Positions 53,288 through 64,000 of a DNA stretch of 64,000 bases are shown here, in pieces. The stretch's first letter is position 1, and each line of letters opens with the position of its first letter. Under the pieces are notes generated by a model. That model worked only from the letters and a program-made list of their open reading frames with translations. It was not told where the DNA came from and did not search any database. The stretch is from assembly GCF_902806685.2 (NCBI RefSeq), contig NC_048553.1, positions 5,687,099 through 5,751,098 on the forward strand. The letters run 5' to 3'. The translations under genes and the position numbers were made by a program. Source of the stretch: Maniola hyperantus (Eukaryota; Arthropoda; Insecta; Lepidoptera; Nymphalidae).

Positions 53288-54307
53288 AACTAGTGTTTCT
53301 AAGTATATACATATATGGAATAGATGTCAGTAGATTTCAAGGAATAATATCAATTCATGTTATTGTGCGCGACACGAATACCAAGAACTAAAATGCCGCT
53401 TTATCTTAAATTCAAGTGCTTACCGTTTTTTCCGTAAGTTTACTTATCAATGTAATTGATGTAGGAGAAATCTAAGTTACATAAAGATTTTTATTTATCA
53501 AAATTCTCAATTCACTCTTTTATTTTAAATTATAGACAAGCGCTTCGCTGCAAGTGATGATGTAGCATAAGATGGAGCGCGTTTGCCCAAAAAATGCCTT
53601 GACTTGAAGTTGATATTAAAAGTGGTCCTATTTTTAGATATACAAAAGATAAGAAAATATACAAAAACTTCGTTTAAAATTCGCCAGAATGCATTTAATT
53701 GCTGGTAATCAGGGCTCCAGAGTGTTGAACTTCGATGCGTGACGTGTCAAACAGAACCGCCTTCTGTACCCGTCTCTTGGTCCAATACAAACACAAAGTC
53801 AAACGAAATTTTGAAATGTTGGCCGAAGGCAGTCGCTATGAGATCGTTTTTCAGACACTTGGAAAAATACTACATACATACTACACTCCGCTGCATTTTC
53901 ATTTTTCATTTATTTTCATTTATTATTCATGCATTCCAATATTGATATGTAAATGTCCAAAGAAAACGAGCTTCCTCCGCATGATGGTGCACCTGAGTTA
54001 TCTGAGCCTTTGTCGGTTTAAAAATAAGTTCCAGGTGAAAGCCCGGCGCAAGTACCTAACAAAATTAATGCCAATGTGACAGTGACACCTGAACACGATT
54101 AACTTGACTTGCGCCCCTCCTTCTCAATTGACCCCTGATACAATACGAGGCTATACAAAAATCTATCCAATAAAATTACAATATTGAATAGGGGTCCCCC
54201 GAAATCAATCCTTGTGATTAACTTATCATACCCTCCTCCATCTATTTTAAACTTTGTAGATAACAAGTAAAGTATTTTGTTGACAAACGATTTGATAATT
54301 GAATTGA
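53288..54307. other. Non-coding; unsupported 114-codon frame
   Basis: Plus frame 53735-54079 has a chance hydrophobic run (around LHFHFSFIFIYYSCIPILIC) from T-rich DNA. It is overlapped by another frame and has no domain or splice support. Confidence 0.45.
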
Positions 54308-54340
54308 AAAATTATGAATTATGAATTATGAATTATGATA
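54308..54340. repeat. (TGAATTAT)n microsatellite
   Basis: About four near-perfect 8-bp units of TGAATTAT in an AT-rich stretch. Confidence 0.85.
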
Positions 54341-54413
54341 ACGAGGTGTCGTCATTGCGAAGAAAATCGATTTCTATAGTATAACAGTTAAGAGAAGTAA
54401 CCCTAGTACACTC

Positions 54414-54747
54414 CCCAGAGCTTTCCATACAAACGTAGTTTAGTTCTGAAATATTAATCAATCAAAAATCAAAATCAATGAAATTTTGTAAACACATTCT
54501 AGAAATAAATATCTGTGTGTGTCAACAACAATCATAGTCAAATTTCTGTTAAAATGTAATGTTCCACAGTTAACCAGATTTTTACATTTACCTACCATTT
54601 TTAAGCCCGTGTAATTTTAAAACTACATAATTTTTACAGAAATCTGGAAACTACAAACATAGATATTCGTTTCTAGAAAGGGTTTGCAAATTTTTATTAA
54701 TTAAATTCAAATTAAAGCCAAACTACGTTTGTATAGAAAGCGCTGGG
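54414..54747. mobile_element. Foldback MITE Rep-F, long arms
   Basis: CCAGAGCTTTCCATACAAAC and GTTTGTATAGAAAGCGCTGG form the ends, followed inward by GTAGTTTAGTT against AAACTAC, TTCTAGAAATAAATATCTGT against ATATTCGTTTCTAGAAA, and CCAGATTTTTAC against ACAGAAATCTGG. Most of the 334 bp is palindromic. Fragments are at 11055-11100 and 45394-45507. Confidence 0.75.
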
Positions 54748-55800
54748 CATGGCGCTAGGTTCGCTTCTATTTGCTGGCTTATTAAGGCACTTTCGGCTTC
54801 GTTCGCATAAAATTCCAGGGGTTTAGTCTTTACTGAAGTGTGGAGTAACATGTACTCACATAACATAATAGATACCTAGATATGTTTTCGAACTGGTATT
54901 GCGTGATTCCCGTAAAAAAATATCAGACAAACTATTAAAATTTTATAGCAGTTAACTATGACCACAACCCGATGGTTATACGGTATGATGATAATGAACT
55001 ATAGAACGCAGAGATGGATACAGAACCTAAGGCAAAAAGTGGTGTGGTGCAAAAAGGCACATAAAATAAGCAGAGTCGAAAATCCGTTGAACTCTGTATT
55101 TTTTGCACGTAATAGGTAATTTAAATAATCAAGGGAATAAAACTGGAACTAACCGCGGTACTCAGAGTCGCTAATGGTTAATTAAGATTGAGTTAAAACG
55201 AGACAGATTTATGTGGGAGATATAGATAGAGGGAGTTAGTGTTTTAGTGTCAGTTATTGTGAATGAATCACTATCAGCTCGCTAAAACGGACGAATTTAA
55301 TCTAATCTAATCACGTAACGTAATCACGAACGATATTGGCTTTAAATTATGCTTAGTAACTTTTGTGTTTTCTTATCTATAGGAACGTGTAAATGGGTAA
55401 ATTAATCTTATTTTTAATACGAAGTCCGTTTTTTTTAAAACTCATCTAGGCTTTTTTTTAATACCTAGAATCTAGATATTGATAGTTAAAATATAATTAA
55501 AAAGTTTTTCCTTGAGTTAAATGGCAAAATATTTTCCATGAGTTAAATACCTAATCTGCTTATGTTTTCATTGGAAATAAAAGCATTTTCACGATTACCT
55601 GTTTAAGTTTTTACTTCTTCTGTATTTGATTTTTGAGTTATAAAATGCAATATAATATTTTCGTCTTCATAGCTTGTAATTTGCAAAAATGGGCCCATTC
55701 GCAAAATTAATGTGTTACCTAGAGCTGATTCAGAGCAGTTCTACATAATGTATTAAACAGGTCAGTACGTTAATAGAAATACTCATCATCACCACAAGTA
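54748..55800. other. Non-coding; no gene seen
   Basis: AT-rich; no supported frame. Confidence 0.5.
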
Positions 55801-56268
55801 TGGAATATGGATGACTTATATCTGTTGCAGTCAAAATTCGTATCCAGTCTAAAACTTTTTTTAACTGAGAAAAAGCAGTCAAAACTAGTTTTGATCAACG
55901 ATATTGATTAAAAGTTATTTTGAATTTTTGACAAAACAAATTAGTTGGTATCTACTTATTACTATTTACCTACTACTTTTGATTGAGTAATATCAGTTTT
56001 AAAAGTGATTTTAAATTAGAGTCCCTCAGCTCCACGCAGTACCTATTTTCTGTGGTACCCCTAGATAAATGGTATATGCAAGAAGACATGCATACTTTAC
56101 CTTGCCTCGTCGGCCCTATATTCACCTTTGCGAAGAGTTTTGGCTGGAAATTTTGTTAAATCTACTTTTAACCGAACTCTGTAGTCAAAAGTAATTTTGA
56201 CTGCTTTTTTCAGTTAACAGTAGTTTCGACCGCATCCGAGTTTAGACTGTAACATATCTACCACTCCA
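55801..56268. mobile_element. Foldback MITE, about 100-bp arms and unique centre
   Basis: Left arm 55801-55900 has CTGTTGCAGTCAAAATTCG, CCAGTCTAAAAC, AACTGAGAAAAAGCAGTC and AAAACTAGTTTTGA. The right arm, read in reverse, has GTTACAGTCTAAACTCGGAT, AACTGAAAAAAGCAGTC and AAAATTACTTTTGA. The 270-bp centre shows no coding. The arms are diverged, so the insertion is old. Confidence 0.7.
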
Positions 56269-56530
56269 GTTCATTGATGCGTACGCGATGATTAACCAGT
56301 AAACAGTGGGGATATTTTTACGCTCTGCAGCGAGGGGTCGAGCCCACCCCTGCTCTTGGCACGTGATTACCGATATAGGGGGCACGATCCCAATTTATAC
56401 TTACCTATGTCGACGATTGATAAACCATTTGTTATTTTTTTTGTAGAATCTCGCACCTTTAACAGTTCTAATGGACTCCGTTGTTAAGTGACACATTCCC
56501 TTAGATTGTATTGTATTATGGTAAACCTAC
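56269..56530. other. Non-coding; no gene seen
   Basis: Short spacer; nothing supported. Confidence 0.5.
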
Positions 56531-56749
56531 CTACTAGATGATGCCCGTATTCGTATGCATGGAGTCAGGTTTTTTTAAATCACGTGGGAACTCTTTGAAT
56601 TTTTGGGATAAAATGTAGCCTATTAATTGCCTAGTCGGTCTCCGAAAAGCACGCTATCTCTGTACCAAATTTTATCATAATCGGTCAATCGGATGGCCCG
56701 AGAAAGGGACAGACAAGCTCACTTTTGTATTTATTCTAGTAGGTATGGA
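56531..56749 (+). repeat. Rep-A element
   Basis: CTACTAGATGATGCCCGTAT, AAATCACGTGGGAACTC, CTATCTCTGTACCAAATTTT, AATCGGTCAATCGGATGG and CTCACTTTTGTATTTATTCT. The CAGA microsatellite is reduced to GGGACAGACAAG. Confidence 0.8.
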
Positions 56750-57881
56750 ATTTGTCGTGTTACCTGATGTCTACAACTTTATCTATATTCTAGCTGGTTT
56801 AATGGCGTTAAAGTGTGTTTGGTTCTAATGGGTCTGAAGGGCAAGGTCAGTCTGAGGCGTAAAATGTGATTTTAATGATACCTATGCCTTATCATCATTA
56901 AAGCCTTACTCAACAAAAAAGGATTGAACTATTTCTTTGATTTTTAAAACCATAATAAATCAAAATTAATATTTAAATCTTGTCCTTAGATTATTCTTAG
57001 ATTAAAATGACCTATGTACTTATACCTTATTTAAGTAAATAAGAAATAATTATCTAAGTTTTTGCCATATATTTATATTTATATTTTTGGAACCCTCGCA
57101 GCTTTATTTTTAAGTTTACGAAATTAAAATTATTACAACAATCATCTATAACTCCACTTTAAAAGAGTACCTACAATTATTTGTAGGTAGCTACTTTTAA
57201 TAAATTATTTCAATCTTTGAATCTATTGTTTCATGGCCCGTGTTTTAAGAAATTTCGATTCTTAAGTATAATAACTTCGAGTCACACATTTGATTCTCGC
57301 TGAATCACATGGCTATTGTAGCTAATGGAACGGCTAAATTAGGCGAGCTAACGAACGATAAAACTAATCTAGCTACAACATACATTACGTTGAATAATAG
57401 GCATGTTTTGTAAATACTAGGAACTCTGTAACTCGAAAGGCTACATTTTCTGCAATTAGACATTTTTGAACCATATTTCGTGAACCATTAAAGTTCTCTG
57501 ATTTCCATGAATACGAGTACGTAGGTTCCTAGATTAGCTCATTTCACAAGCACAAATTACCATATTCTACTTTAAAAAGAACGTTGGTCCAAAATCATAA
57601 TCTTGAAAAAAATATCTCTATTTTCTTCCTGATGCTGTATGTATTTGATTGTTCATACTAATACAACTTATTATGTTGATTCTGTAATAGGTACATTATA
57701 TGACATCTATAGCTACACACCTGTATAACGTCCGCGTCGCTTGAATACTAACACCAAGTTATTTTTTCGGTTTTAACATTTCGAAGTCATTCGCTAGAGA
57801 ATCGAGAGACGTGTCGTTTCGTTTCCATATAGTCAGAAACAAAAAAACGTCCAACAGCAACCCTTAAAGAATTAATTTAAA
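56750..57881. other. Non-coding; no gene seen
   Basis: AT-rich, TATTTATATTTATATTTT near 57070; no supported frame. Confidence 0.5.
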
Positions 57882-58118
57882 AACCAGTTAAGTGTGAGTC
57901 GGACTCGCACACGAAGGGTTCCGTACCATCGTACAAGATATAACACTTTAATGTTTTTAACTTTCATGGCGGCTATTATGATATTTGTATTATTTGTTTC
58001 TAAAGCAGCAATTAAAACACACATTCTGTGAAAATTTCAAGTCTACCTATTACGGTTCACGAGATACAACCCGCTGACAGACAGACGGACGGACGGACAA
58101 CGGTGGCTAGGGTTCTAT
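57882..58118 (-). repeat. Rep-C2 element
   Basis: AACCAGTTAAGTGTGAGTCG, GACTCGCACACGAAGGGTTC, TGGCGGCTATTATGATATTT, AAAATTTCAAGTCTACCTAT and GACAGACGGACGGACGGAC before TAGGGTTCTATTCC. The body matches other Rep-C2-type copies in layout, but it diverges from 8010 in the middle. Confidence 0.75.
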
Positions 58119-58765
58119 TCCATACATAACGACCCGAATCTCTGGAAACACCAAGTTTTTCCGCTTACCTGTAAAATTGCTGATTTTGACTCGTTGCTTA
58201 GTTAGAATAACTGGCTGGCCATGCCGAAATTTCTTAATCTTAATGGAATTCTAACTTTCATTCTAAATGACCCATCATGTATGTACTACATAGAACTTGC
58301 TGTGCGCAAACTACAAAATAATAGGTTTATATAATATTGCTTCAGTGCTGAACCACTTTTGCGCAAAATTCTACGTTAAAAAAAATCGCGTTAAAATGAA
58401 CACCTCCTCCTATTTTGGAAGTCGGGTTAAAGACAAGAACCAAAAATAATTTATACATACAAGTGGACTAAATCCTAATTTATTAAGATCGTAGTATTAC
58501 ACTAAGCTCATAGATTATGTACGCGCGTTTAAAAAGTAGTGACATGTGATATAGTGTGACAAGTTCGAGAGAACTCACACTTCACTGCCGAACGATGTTG
58601 CGCGCGACAAATAGTCAATTAACCTCACTATATATTATCTACTTCCTTTCGAGGATTCGAAATGTGACAATGAAACTAATTTATTGCAGTGAGAGGATAT
58701 AGGGGACAGTAGGTATTGTAAAAATAACAAGCTACCTAGAGAGTAGAGACATACTCTAGGCATAA
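58119..58765. other. Non-coding; Rep-D terminal block inside
   Basis: CACCTCCTCCTATTTTGGAA at 58402 with GTCGGGTTAAAGAC is a Rep-D-type end. The 95-codon minus frame at 58635-58922 runs into the next SINE and is discounted. Confidence 0.45.
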
Positions 58766-59052
58766 CATGATCGACCCATCGCCGGCCTTCTGCGCACGGG
58801 TCTTCTCTTGGAATGAAGGGCTGAGGCCATAGTTCGCCACGCTGGTCTATAGCGGGTTGGCAGAATTCACACATCTTTGGGAACATTACGGAGAATACCC
58901 AGGCATGCCGGTTTCTACGCAATGTTTTTTTTCTCCGTTAAAACTATTCCTTCAAATGCATATAACTCCGAAAAGTAAGAGATGCGTGCCTGGGGTCAAA
59001 CCCCCGACCTCGAATAGAAGGTGGATATCTTAACCAGTAGGCCATCACGCCT
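58766..59052 (-). repeat. SINE family 1, diverged
   Basis: CATGATCGACCCATCGCCGG at the left and GGTCAAACCCCCGACCTC plus CCAGTAGGCCATCACGCC at the right. More substitutions than the 59504 copy, so probably older. The 78-codon plus frame at 59021 starts in its head. Confidence 0.85.
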
Positions 59053-59345
59053 CATTATTATCATCGTTCCGTGTCATAACTTAAGCAGGACTCGTCTTGG
59101 ACTGACCAGTGACCACTCGTATTTATTTGACATTATCAGTGAGATCCTCGTAGGTACATTCTGCCAATGCTTGGTAAAACCTTGCCTTTCATTATCCATC
59201 CGGGTATTTGCAAGAACGAAATGCGTGGTAATGGATAAGTGTGAAAACCACCAATAGGATCGTTCACTTTCAAAAGTTCATTGAACTCTTTTTCACCAGA
59301 GCGAAGGTGAACTAAAAAGGCAAAGGCTCTATGGTATTAAGTATA

Positions 59346-59934
59346 TCTTGACTGATAGACTGATCTATCAACGCGCAGGTAGGTTTGTTATAGGTAGGCA
59401 TCCCGCACCATATGATCTTTAGAAATTCCACCTCTATGGGGTTTAAATACGGGATGAAAGATTGTGTGAAAACCCATCATTTAGTTATATCCATTAAAAA
59501 TAAGCTGTGATAGCCTAGTGGTTAGGACGTCCGCCTTCTAATCGGAGGTCGGGGGTTCGATCCCGGGCACGCACCTCTAACTTTTCGGAGTTATGTGCGT
59601 TTTAATTAATTAAATATCACTTGCTTTAACGGTGAAGGAAAACATCGTGAGGAAACCTGCATGCCTGAGAGTTCTCCATAATGTTCTCAAAGGTGTCTGA
59701 AGTCTACCAATCCGCACATGGCCAGCGTGGTAGACTATGGCCAAAACCCTTCTCACTCTGAGAGGAGACCCGCGCTCTGTAGTAAGCCGGTGATGGGTTG
59801 ATCATGATGATGATGATGATTAAAAATCGTATTTGGGCTTTCGGTTAAAAGTTAAAAAATACGTGATTCAGGATTTTTGGGAATTCCACTCCCTCACCGA
59901 TTCCACTTGAGCGAAGCCGGGGCGAGTTAGCTAG
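59346..59934 (-). repeat. Rep-B subfamily 2, split by a SINE
   Basis: Left part 59346-59492 has GATAGACTGATCTATCAACG and CCACCTCTATGGGGTTTAAA. The right part (59821-59934) has TTTTTGGGAATTCCACTCCC and TGAGCGAAGCCGGGGCGAGT. Together they are the inverse of 52937-53287, with the SINE between. Confidence 0.7.
59504..59820 (+). repeat. SINE family 1, best full-length copy
   Basis: Head GCTGTGATAGCCTAGTGG (A box) with GGTTCGATCCCGGGCACGC (B box), body AACGGTGAAGGAAAACATCG, AGGAAACCTGCATGCCTGAG and CAATCCGCACATGGCCAGCG, tail GATGGGTTGATCATGATGAT with five ATG-type units. It is flanked by ATTAAAAAT at 59493-59501 and again at 59819-59827. Both Pol III boxes are intact, so this is the most likely source-like copy in the window. 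Confidence 0.9.
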
Positions 59935-60177
59935 TTAGTAAATATAGACGGTAATTTATTAATCTCGGTAATAATATGAAGAAAAATCACAACGAATTTG
60001 TCATATCCTGCAAAGCGGACGTAACTATCCCTTTAATTAGTTACCGGATATCGTAGAGCAGCCCTTAATGAGAAACGCTTGGTTGAACCTACTAACTCTT
60101 ACCTTTAACTTGATGTACAATTACTAAATATTACTTTTTTTTTAAGAAAATATTAGAATAAAACTTAAAGCTAGTCT
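59935..60177. other. Non-coding; no gene seen
   Basis: AT-rich spacer. Confidence 0.5.
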
Positions 60178-60440
60178 TATCTAACTACTATACAAATTAT
60201 GCTCGCGTGGAATGGTGCCAAGACTACTGGCTGCATTTCTGCACTGGACAGCCAGGCTGATCCGCTGCGCAAAAAATAAGCCAGCCCTTCTGTCACCAGA
60301 TGAGGCTATATTACCTATTTGCAAAACCTTCGTCAGGTATCGCTCCAACGGAATCGTGTTTCTACTGAGTGACCCAGGCATGCCCTTCTCACAACTCACA
60401 ACACGCTTAAAGTATCTGTCCAGCGGAGTCTTGCTGATTT
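60178..60440 (-). pseudogene. LINE-associated C-terminal domain, second copy
   Basis: The minus strand encodes a degenerate stretch and then GDRRAGLFFAQRISLAVQ followed by CRNAASSLGTIPREHN and a stop at about 60181. The order GD-RAG, AQRIS and NAAS-LGT matches the domain at 36690-37029, and here the AQRISLAVQ part that is broken there is intact. The upstream WDATCVDTLA and GVETLGPWG blocks are absent. The plus-strand frame 60212-60442 is its shadow. It is a 5'-truncated dead copy, more diverged than the first. Confidence 0.65.
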
Positions 60441-61730
60441 AGTTTCTCCAATTCTTATATTCTACAGTCTTGGTAGAACAGACTAGTTGTGGTCATCATT
60501 TCAGCTATGGTTTGCTTGAAATCCCCCTACACGAGTGTGCAAGACAGGCAACCGTCAGACTGGAGTAGAGATACATACTGTCTTCAATTATATTGGGTTC
60601 AATATCTTCCAGCACACATAAATCATGTCAAGTTATTCTTTATGGTGACAACTGGGAGCTCGAGAAGGTGTCAACGTCACGACATGACAGTCGGCGCTTT
60701 TTATTTTAACTGTGGTTATTAATGACACCCGCTTAATGATTTAATGATAAGTAGTTTAATAAATCAAAATAAATCTGTCGATCACCACAGCAGCGCAGTT
60801 CCATTGCATCGGTTGAGAGTATGGATAATATATTATGCACGTAGATAGTAAATCATAATTCAATAATTCATTTCACTTTATTGCGAACTTGGGTTAATGA
60901 ACACTAGATCTTAATTTAATTGTTATTGTTGTGCCAAATTCTACCCTACGGTATGCAATGAGAATAAATAATCCAAATATGCATAATTTCGTTAAATATT
61001 CTTACTAGTCATTTACTATACCTTGACGGAATAATATACATACAATATACATACTACAAAAGTTTGTACCTAATCTATTTTTCCTTAGCTGAAACAAAAG
61101 GTAACAAAACGTATCGAAGAACATTTTACACTTCTTGTAGAAATGCGAAAGTTTACTAATGTAGAGGCGAAGCGCGCCTGCCCAGAAGAAATTCCCTCTT
61201 CTATTTTTTCTACGCGCTTTAAGTAGTCGTTTCAGATTTTTCACTATTGTAGATATCATGGTTTTATCGTTAACTCGCGTGAAAAGTGATGCACTATGAC
61301 GCGTATCTTTTCGTTCTTAGATACTAGGTACCTACTTATATCTTTAATCTGTGCTTTTCATGTCTCTGCGAGAAGCGGTTTATTTACATTTTAAGTCAGC
61401 TAAAGAAATATAGATTGTAGAATTACTGGATACAAAATCAAGCACGTCTTTTAACTCATTCGTAAAAAGTCCTAACACTTTTCCGTCGCAGCAAGCTAAT
61501 GTCGAAACTCATTAGTGCAGCTTAGCGTCAGTGTCACGGGCAAGTTTAAAAATAAAAGTAAAAAGCGGCAACTTTGAAATAGAAACTTGTTTGTTTTTCC
61601 TTTTTCTATGCCGATGATTGATCGGTGCCGCGTTTGTATGAACAAGTTTAATTATTTGTTTATCAAATAAAACTATTTGGTTAAATATTAATGATGAAGG
61701 TAAGGATTAAAATCGGGGACTAAACAAATT
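60441..61730. other. Non-coding; no gene seen
   Basis: Frames at 60489-60722 and 61005-61259 have no recognisable domain. Mixed to AT-rich DNA. Confidence 0.45.
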
Positions 61731-61837
61731 ACATTTAATTGTTTAAAACGCACATAAACTCGGAAAAGTTAGAGGTGCCGGCCCGGGATCGAATCACGGG
61801 CCTCCCGATTCCGTCTTAAACACTAAGCTATCACCCA
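61731..61837 (-). repeat. SINE family 1, tRNA head only
   Basis: CATTTAATTGTTTAAAACGC, AAAAGTTAGAGGTGCCGGCC, GGGATCGAATCACGGGCC and CACTAAGCTATCACCC. The 3' body is missing, unusual because LINE-type truncation normally removes the 5' end. Confidence 0.75.
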
Positions 61838-62060
61838 ATATTAAAAGATGTCAATATTCAGATCATAAGGCCACATAAAGGAGCTTTGTATTCTGGCGTG
61901 GTGCGGTGGTTGGGGCAGGTTGAGTGAAACACCGCCGCCGCGCCGGATGCGCAGGCGACCAGCGGAGCGTGATCAACTGTCGTTCTTTTTGACACCGTAC
62001 GCACAAGGTACGCAGCGTAGGGCGAAACGTAGCCTTGATGACAATGTTACTTTATTTAAG
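61838..62060. other. Non-coding; no gene seen
   Basis: GC-richer at 61900-61970 (CACCGCCGCCGCGCCGG) with a 69-codon plus frame from 61920 that runs into Rep-B and is not supported. Confidence 0.45.
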
Positions 62061-62243
62061 ACTAGCTTATGCCCGCGACTTTATCCACGTGGACTAAACA
62101 ATTTTCAAACCCCTATTTTAGCCCTTTAGCATATGTCTGCGTCATAATAGCTATCTGCATGCCGAATTTCAGCCCGATCCGCCCAGTAGTTTGAGCTGTG
62201 CGTTGATAGATTAGTCAGTTTTCCTTTTATATTTATATAGATT
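62061..62243 (+). repeat. Rep-B element, copy 3
   Basis: ACTAGCTTATGCCCGCGACT, TATCCACGTGGACTAAAC, GCATGCCGAATTTCAGCCCG and TAGTTTGAGCTGTGCGTTGA. The GTCA tract is reduced to one unit. Confidence 0.85.
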
Positions 62244-63750
62244 AGCGACCCTCCCTGGCTTCGCACGGGTAGCTTGAGAGGAACAATTCGACTACATTAT
62301 TTTCGTGTAACGTTAACTATTTACAGAATGCACGCCACGGAAGCTCTCAGATGGATATTTTCCGAATTGATTCACAATCATCATAACGGTTTCGCAACAT
62401 GTTCATAAATTACCGATCTATAACCAAACTCACCTATAACCGAAACCTATATCCGATAACCGATAACCTTCTCAGATAATCCCTCTTTCATTTATCAAGA
62501 GCAGATTTTGCCCTTGATAAACGATAGGTTGTTTTTAACCCACTAAGAAAGATTTTTCTAAAAATAAATTTTAAAAGTTTGTCTGTTTTTTGTTTAGGTC
62601 CGGATCTCGCAAAATCTTTATGAGATGAAACAGAAAAATAAATCCTTTAAAACGAAGAACTAACTCCATATAAAGCTTTAATTATTTTTGATTACTTTTA
62701 AATTTTATATTATTTTATAGTAGATTAGTAAATAACTCCTAACTAACTTGAAAGTTTGTTTCCTAATTTAACCTCAGTATCGAACTCAAGAGTTCTTATA
62801 TTATTAGCAAATCTGCACCGCAAGTTCAATAAACTCTGTGGATGTATGAATTACTCGCCAGAAAATTATTACAAAAAAGAAGAATACATTTTTATATGGA
62901 CATGAATTACTAGAAACGTTCCAGAGATACATTAGCTGACTCTATGATTGGTATAAAATGGCGGGTAAGAGCCGTAAGATGGAGTTACTTCACCGGTTCT
63001 TCTGCATCGGCTTTATTATTAACTTGCCAGTAAAACTAAACAAGTACAGCGCTCGTTTAACCACTACCGATAATTATGGCGATACCAGGGAGCAAGTAAG
63101 TACGCATTGGAAATACATGTAGGACGTAGGTACATCAGTAGGGTCCAGTTGCATGACAGCCGGTTAAAATTGTGGTTACGGGAAAAAAATTCCACCAATA
63201 AAAACCAAAGTAGGTTGCATAAATATGTAGTATATAGTACATATGTACATATAATACAGTAAGTATATTATACTTACGAGTACCTCCATAAAAATATTTG
63301 TACCTAATAATTCGAGCTTTTTGTTTACACCAAAACAAACGTAGCTATTCTAATAAAGAAAAGTGCTTATTTTCTTTATTTGCATGGCTATAAGGCAATA
63401 ACTTAGGTATATCCTAATGTATAATGTGTTACCGTTCTATATAGGTAAATCTTAAATTTTTATAGCATACAAAATTTAAATTTCGCCTTTATATTAAAAT
63501 CTAGATAATAAAGTATGTTTTTTTGAGATGAGATAACATAATTTTATTACCAATATCCTTTTAATATGTAAATACAACCAGTTTGGCGTATCATCTTTTA
63601 GAATTAATAATAATCATTTCCTGTTATTATAGCTGCCTATGAAACACGATTAAATTGATAGCCGGAAGGTGAAACCTAGTAAACACTAAACAGGAAAAAC
63701 AAAAATGAATAGCCTACTTTTCACTTAACTTTCCTATAATTTATTCTAGA
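62244..63750. other. Non-coding; no gene seen
   Basis: AT-rich. GCGACCCTCCCTGGCTTCGC right after Rep-B may start another LINE-end-like repeat. The minus frame at 63135-63338 is unsupported. Confidence 0.45.
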
Positions 63751-63885
63751 ATAGATGATGCCCGCGGCTTCGTCCGCGTGGATTTAGGTTTATAAAGATC
63801 CCGTGGGAACTTTTAATTTTCCAGGACAGCCTATCCGTAGTAGCCCGTCCCCGGGATGCAAGGTATCTCTGTACTCTGTTTTAGC
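63751..63885 (+). repeat. Rep-A element, partial
   Basis: ATAGATGATGCCCGCGGCTT, CGTCCGCGTGGATTTAGG, GATCCCGTGGGAACTTTT and CCCGGGATGCAAGGTATCTC. The microsatellite end is missing. Confidence 0.8.
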
Positions 63886-64000
63886 ATAAACATTTAAAAG
63901 TATGATTCTTTAAAATCCCGTGGGATTGCCAAGATTTAGGAATGCTAATGTTGAGGAGTTGGGTCCTCAAGTTCAACGATAAAGTCTTTAGGTACTTGAT
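63886..64000. other. Non-coding window end
   Basis: Contains AAATCCCGTGGGAT, a stray Rep-A-like piece. No gene. Confidence 0.4.

Noticed and set aside
53735..54079. 114-codon plus frame with a hydrophobic segment
   Set aside because: T-rich chance sequence, overlapped by another frame, no domain and no splice context.
59504..59580. tRNA gene suggested by intact A and B boxes
   Set aside because: The sequence continues into the SINE body and tail, and the same structure recurs many times; it is a SINE head.

Overview
The window reads as an AT-rich insect nuclear genome, almost certainly a moth or butterfly. The reason is its dispersed repeats: tRNA-derived SINEs ending in GATGGGTTGATCATGATGATG, GTCT/CAGA- and GTCA-tailed LINE-end-like repeats sharing a GACTTCGTCCGCG core, and repeats bounded by GGTTCCGT, all of a kind common in Lepidoptera. 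The species cannot be told. Nothing prokaryotic is present: no operons, no ribosome binding sites, no CRISPR array, and almost every open frame of 60-120 codons is chance or repeat-derived.

Only one convincing host coding exon is visible: a 121-bp minus-strand exon at 51743-51863 with good splice sites on both sides. It encodes an acidic, Ser/Pro-containing segment around KVPSLSDLTDPEASL. From memory of the family I think it is the N-terminal part of the Ets transcription factor Pointed (PntP2 type), just ahead of the MAPK site and PNT domain; this identity is tentative. No further exon was found, so most of the window would be long introns of that gene, filled with transposons and possibly enhancers. 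Candidate regulatory stretches are a GC-rich block with Ets, E2F and Sox-like sites (28376-28620), a CpG-rich block with a perfect CRE, a TATA box and an initiator (35460-35640), and a cluster of GCTTGACG motifs (20255-20465).

Layout. 1-34 kb: mostly non-coding, with SINEs, LINE-end-like repeats (called Rep-A, Rep-B and Rep-C here), several foldback MITE-like elements (one with PIF/Harbinger-type TAA flanks at 7612-7744) and a 5'-truncated RTE-clade LINE end (25165-25378). 34.5-37 kb: remains of two other LINEs around the promoter-like block. 39978-45245: a complete 5.27-kb LTR element with two identical 1258-bp LTRs and a 5-bp target duplication. Its 2.75-kb interior carries no recognisable gag, protease or integrase; it holds a frameshifted non-LTR reverse transcriptase and a 67-69-bp tandem repeat. 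45-64 kb: more SINEs, foldbacks, Rep-A/B/C copies, the 51.8-kb exon and a second copy of the LINE C-terminal domain seen at 36.7 kb.

The most unusual object is the LTR element: a very recent insertion whose cargo is a dead fragment of another retrotransposon class, implying mobilisation in trans of a chimeric LTR/LINE unit. Repeat family names in this annotation are local labels, not database names.
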